Shown piece after piece: positions 60,853 to 64,000 of a stretch of 64,000 nt of DNA. The stretch lies in assembly GCA_947624285.1 (NCBI GenBank), contig CANQJS010000003.1:1-64000 (forward strand), given 5' to 3'. The notes under the pieces are model-generated. The model was not told the origin of the DNA, searched no databases, and saw only the letters and a program-made list of their open reading frames with translations. Position numbers and translations under genes: made by a program. Positions within the stretch are counted from its first letter, which is position 1; every line of letters starts with the position of its first letter. The stretch comes from an uncultured Clostridia bacterium. GTDB lineage: Bacteria; Bacillota; Clostridia; Oscillospirales; Acutalibacteraceae.

Positions 60853-61026
60853 TTAGTTCTGAGGCTTACCCTTATCATCTTGTTTGAACTTTTCAAGTTC
60901 TTTTTCTTCTGCTCTTGATGCTTTTCCCGATGCGGCCGCAAAGCACATTGTGGCGACACCAAAAAATCCGCCGATTACAAAGCCGACGGCAATTCCTGTC
61001 CAAAACATATTTTCATAACCTTTCAT
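60853..61026 (-). CDS. DUF3789-like small membrane protein
   Basis: A 57-residue protein beginning MKGYENMFWTGIAVGFVIGG, with one Gly/Ala-rich transmembrane segment (8-33) and a Lys/Glu-rich cytoplasmic tail (SRAEEKELEKFKQDDKG). The pattern fits the DUF3789 family of tiny membrane proteins of Firmicutes mobile elements. The ribosome site is weak (GAAAGA directly before ATG 61026). Confidence 0.72.
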   Translation of the reverse strand: MKGYENMFWTGIAVGFVIGGFFGVATMCFAAASGKASRAEEKELEKFKQDDKGKPQN

Positions 61027-61053
61027 TCTTTCGTATAATTTTTTCCGGTCAAC

Positions 61054-61389
61054 TTACATTGAATGTTCGATTGATTCTTCTGTTGGCAGAGCATAACTGT
61101 ATGCATCCTCACCGAGTGACTCCAATAATGCATTCAATTCTTCAATTGAATTGCAGTTACGGATTCCCCAATCGGCACATCGTTGCTCATAATACGATTT
61201 ATTTTCGACACTCTCCATCATCCGGTCTAATAAAGATAACCATGCTTTGCCCTTTTCCCAACATACATTTAATACTGTCGGACAGCCTCCTGTCTGATCG
61301 CATTGAAAATCTCCTGTTGTGTCAATGTCGATAATGCTGTAATCGCCGAATTCTTTTTCGATTGCTTCTTGAAACTCTTTAACGGTCAT
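61054..61389 (-). CDS. Hypothetical element protein, 111 residues
   Basis: An acidic protein starting MTVKEFQEAIEKEFGDYSII, with Cys residues in DFQCDQTGGCPTVLNVCWEK and an amphipathic C-terminal helix (SIEELNALLESLGED). Its ATG overlaps the stop of the preceding gene (ATGA). No family recognised; similar small acidic proteins are usual in the leading regions of conjugative elements, where some act as anti-defence factors. Confidence 0.62.
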   Translation of the reverse strand: MTVKEFQEAIEKEFGDYSIIDIDTTGDFQCDQTGGCPTVLNVCWEKGKAWLSLLDRMMESVENKSYYEQRCADWGIRNCNSIEELNALLESLGEDAYSYALPTEESIEHSM

Positions 61390-61955
61390 GGCTGTATATT
61401 CATCCCTTCATCTTCACTCATGTCATCATCTGGTCCTGTGATGTTTACATATTCGCCGATGATTCCGAGTGCCTTATAATAATCATCCGATGCCCTTATT
61501 CGGGAACACATTTCATTGGCTTCGTCAGTCATTCCGTTTCGGCGGAGTGTTCTTGAAGCAATACCCATAAGGTTAAATATATTGCCGTCCTGACCTATCA
61601 GTTCGCAATCGGGCTTTTGCTTTTCTTCCGCTATAAATCCACCGAGATAATTCGGCACATAATCTGACAGCCATGTCCCGTTAAACTGCGAATGCGTTAT
61701 CAATCTCCATATCGCAAATTTGCCGACATTTAGTTTAACATCATCAAATGGGAAAAGGAGGTTTGTGTGACCGTCTTTTTCAAATGAATATGCCGTTTCA
61801 AATTTTGTGCCGTCAAGAAGTATTTCTTCATCAGTGAGAATTTCGTTGATTCCGTCCAGCCATTCATTCAAATCACCGCCGCATCCCTGCAGAATAAGAC
61901 CTTCTTTATCATGCATTCTGCGTAAATCGTTGGTTGATATTTTTTTTATCAGCAT
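61386..61955 (-). CDS. Hypothetical element protein, 189 residues
   Basis: Starts MLIKKISTNDLRRMHDKEGL, then ILQGCGGDLNEWLDGINEIL; later GKFAIWRLITHSQFNGTWLS, and a helical segment (SRTLRRNGMTDEANEMCSRI). It overlaps the methylase fusion gene upstream and the 111-residue gene downstream, forming one coupled string. I recognise it as a type often found beside Dcm genes on clostridial elements but can give no function. Confidence 0.62.
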   Translation of the reverse strand: MLIKKISTNDLRRMHDKEGLILQGCGGDLNEWLDGINEILTDEEILLDGTKFETAYSFEKDGHTNLLFPFDDVKLNVGKFAIWRLITHSQFNGTWLSDYVPNYLGGFIAEEKQKPDCELIGQDGNIFNLMGIASRTLRRNGMTDEANEMCSRIRASDDYYKALGIIGEYVNITGPDDDMSEDEGMNIQP

Positions 61956-64000
61956 AAATTTATACCTCCTGATCCTTCTTCAGAAATATGCATATTAAAG
62001 TTTTTTGCCACATAATCGTCAATGGAGATTTTATCTCCACCGATAAAATTCGGCTCTGTTTCATCGGTAAATGAAATATATTCCTTATCGCCAAAGTCGA
62101 TATTTTCATTGGTTATAACAGACCCGCCGTGATTAACAGTAACTTTAGGCTCAATGCTTGCAAATCGGTCACCGTCATCGGAAATCCTTAAATGATACAA
62201 ATTCAGCCCTTGCGGTACTTCGGCGGCGGTTAGTCTTTGATTTGTGAAAAGAGCGGGTTTGCCAAACAATTCAACAAGTTCAAAATCATCATTAGCAGTA
62301 TAAACATAGTCTGTTCCCGTCTGATTAATATGAAGGCTGTAATTGTCAGGACCGGTATTCCAAACTTCCGCAAATAACTCTAAAGCCTCTTTGTTTGTTT
62401 CGGGTATCCGCATTGAAACAAGCTCGCCGCCCTTTAATATGAACTCTCCGCAGTTCTGCCCGATATCTTCATCGGCAAACTCTGTTTTGATTTCAATATT
62501 CGGGAACATTTCAGATAACTTCAACATTATGGGGAAAGGTGTTGACCATGCGGTCTGAAAGCTAATGGACTGTGCATCTTCGTTTACTTCATCGCAATGA
62601 CACGCATTCCATTTCGTTCCCCAGTGTTTACACGACCATTCATACCATGTTGGTGAGCCATATCTGTGAATATTATCCACTGCCGAAACACCGAGATTCC
62701 AAATTTCCTTTTCATCGTCATCCGATATGTCGTCACTGTGTTTCCTCAATCCTGCAATAAATTCTTCATATGATCCTTCATTGCTTTTTTGCTCGGGCAT
62801 ACTTTCAAAATGTTTTTTTACCATTTCCACACCTTTATCAGTTCGAGAACCGCACTCAATATTCAACGATTCGGGCATGGGAATGATTTTATTAAAGTCA
62901 ATAGAACCGTACCCGGTTTCATCATTCTTAATTTGTTCAAGCATTCTCTTTATTTCAGCGTTATCACCGCTGAAACTTACATTATTTTGCACCCAATTTG
63001 GCATATTTTCACCTCCGTAAAATATTCTCTTAAGTTGCTCGCCTAAAGCAGAAATGACAGGAACACTCACTGCGTTTCCCGCCATTTTATATAATCGGGA
63101 ATCGGACATTCCGATTTCCTTAACCTTATCAAATTGTTCGTCTGAAAATCCCTGCAGTCGAAAACATTCTCTCGGTGTCAATCTTCTGATATATCCTACA
63201 AAAAAATTGCCGTTTTCATCGGTTATAATTATTGCGGTTACAGTATCTTTATTTGGATTTTCTATAGTCCAGTGATTATTGAATATATCGCTGATTTCGA
63301 GTAATTCATCTGCCGAAAATTCCTTGAGTATCACCATAACGGCGGAATGTTCGCATTTATGGTTGCTGACACCTGAATTATGCCTCGCAGTTATGCATCT
63401 TGCAAGTTCTGTAATTTTTGTTCCGGGATTCATATCTATAAAATAAAAGGCTTGGGTACTGTTGGTCGTCAGGGTATGCGCAAGCTGTGCACCGATTCTG
63501 CCCCGTCTGGAATTCATAGTCAGATATGATATATCTATACTGTCATTTGGAAATGCAAACTGATATCCGCTTTTAGTATTGGATTTAATAGGCAGAGGAA
63601 TTAAATAGAGCCCGGTGCGTCCGCCGCCTCCGCCTCCGTGTGCGGTTAGTGTTATTCCTGCTCCGTTGCTTGCGTAAACTCTGCGACCTTCACTTCCCGG
63701 CACTCGTCTGACAACAGTCTTTGGATTTGTATAGGGGAAAGAGAATACTTCGCCGCGACATTTTCCTCTAAAAAATCCTGTAATATACACTCTTTTTCTA
63801 CTTTGGGGAACTCCAAAGTTTGCGCTGTTAAGCACTGCCCATGAGACATCATACCCGATGTCATCCAACGCATTGAGGATGGTCGCAAATGTCCTGCCTT
63901 TGTCATGGATAAGCAGTCCGGGAACATTTTCAAGGAACAAAAGAGCGGGTTTTTTAACGGCAGCAATTCGAGCAATCTCAAAGAACAGCGTTCCTCGTGT
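61949..64000 (-). CDS. C5-cytosine DNA methyltransferase fused to Api92-like and LPD28-like domains (5' end outside window)
   Basis: Open from the right edge of the window, so the N-terminus with the SAM and PC motifs is missing. Visible methylase motifs: ENVPGLL (motif IV), QSRKRVYITGFF (VIII), RRLTPRECFRLQGF (IX) and YKMAGNAVSVPVISALG (X). From MPNWVQNNVSFSGDN (ATG 63004) the same frame continues into an Api92/DUF1281-like domain (SPTWYEWSCKHWGTKWNACH) and then an LPD28-like C-terminus (EPKVTVNHGGSVITNENIDF). ATG 63004 has its own AGGTGAAAAT site with GGAGG, so the latter half may also be made separately. Expected role: anti-restriction methylation of the element. Confidence 0.85.
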   Translation of the reverse strand, partial: TRGTLFFEIARIAAVKKPALLFLENVPGLLIHDKGRTFATILNALDDIGYDVSWAVLNSANFGVPQSRKRVYITGFFRGKCRGEVFSFPYTNPKTVVRRVPGSEGRRVYASNGAGITLTAHGGGGGGRTGLYLIPLPIKSNTKSGYQFAFPNDSIDISYLTMNSRRGRIGAQLAHTLTTNSTQAFYFIDMNPGTKITELARCITARHNSGVSNHKCEHSAVMVILKEFSADELLEISDIFNNHWTIENPNKDTVTAIIITDENGNFFVGYIRRLTPRECFRLQGFSDEQFDKVKEIGMSDSRLYKMAGNAVSVPVISALGEQLKRIFYGGENMPNWVQNNVSFSGDNAEIKRMLEQIKNDETGYGSIDFNKIIPMPESLNIECGSRTDKGVEMVKKHFESMPEQKSNEGSYEEFIAGLRKHSDDISDDDEKEIWNLGVSAVDNIHRYGSPTWYEWSCKHWGTKWNACHCDEVNEDAQSISFQTAWSTPFPIMLKLSEMFPNIEIKTEFADEDIGQNCGEFILKGGELVSMRIPETNKEALELFAEVWNTGPDNYSLHINQTGTDYVYTANDDFELVELFGKPALFTNQRLTAAEVPQGLNLYHLRISDDGDRFASIEPKVTVNHGGSVITNENIDFGDKEYISFTDETEPNFIGGDKISIDDYVAKNFNMHISEEGSGGINLC

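Overview
The window looks like mobile DNA from a low-GC Gram-positive gut anaerobe of the Clostridia (an Oscillospiraceae or Ruminococcus-like host is my guess). Reasons: AT-rich sequence with strong AGGAGG-type ribosome sites, SpoVG and AbrB-type proteins, a clostridial agr locus, class B sortase with an LPXTG-like substrate, and a Firmicutes-type conjugation gene set (PrgI, DUF3852/Maff2, VirB4, NlpC/P60, DUF3789, DUF3846, DUF3849, DUF6103). No housekeeping chromosomal block is visible.

Layout. 1-2.3 kb: two 218-bp-spaced remnants of a tRNA-Asn 3' end, beside a large serine recombinase and a 54-residue protein; this is probably an integration end. 2.7-5.6 kb (minus): a DUF3800 gene, a sigma-region-4-like regulator, an XRE regulator and agrB/agrD. 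5.8-8.3 kb (plus): a second XRE regulator, then an AgrA-like LytTR response regulator and an AgrC-like kinase. 8.7-26.5 kb (plus): an RHS/YD-repeat toxin array. It contains a decayed N-terminal fragment, a 2086-residue DNRLRE/Ig-like/RHS protein that ends without a toxin tip, and two RHS proteins. Those two share a 3,269-bp apparently identical core and then diverge into different C-terminal tips, each followed by small, mostly membrane, candidate immunity genes. 26.8-31.4 kb (minus): HTH protein, VirD4 coupling protein, DUF3991/Toprim protein, tyrosine recombinase. 31.9-39.1 kb: AAA ATPase (DUF4143 type), MobP-type relaxase with Sel1 repeats, its RHH accessory protein, an oriT-like iteron region, and a Y-family polymerase. 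39.1-50 kb (minus): the type IV secretion operon (NlpC/P60, VirB4, sortase B, VirB4-N-like, PrgI, VirB6-like, DUF3852). 50-56.5 kb: a 2143-residue thioester/CnaB surface adhesin with a sorting signal. 56.6-64 kb (minus): lipoprotein, SpoVG, YodL/DUF3846, DUF3849, two AbrB-like proteins, Dam-type methylase, small proteins, and a C5-cytosine methylase fused to Api92/LPD28-like domains that runs off the right edge.

How it works together: the right half is a conjugative element. The relaxase and accessory protein nick oriT, VirD4 couples the DNA to the VirB4/VirB6/PrgI channel, NlpC/P60 opens peptidoglycan, sortase plus adhesin help hold mating cells together, and the two methylases probably protect the DNA in a new host. 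The left half is an agr quorum-sensing locus next to a recombining RHS toxin array.

Main unusual points. (1) The RHS core duplication has swapped tips. (2) Three single cargo genes (a HEPN-motif protein, a HipA-like kinase-fold protein and a membrane protein) sit inside the T4SS operon, each with its own sigma-A-like promoter and terminator; the terminators lie only about 15-20 nt before the start codons of VirB6, VirB4 and NlpC. (3) Three genes appear to start at AUC, AUA or AUU codons; the AUU one also has its Shine-Dalgarno in a hairpin and a terminator upstream. All calls are by reading alone; no database search was run.
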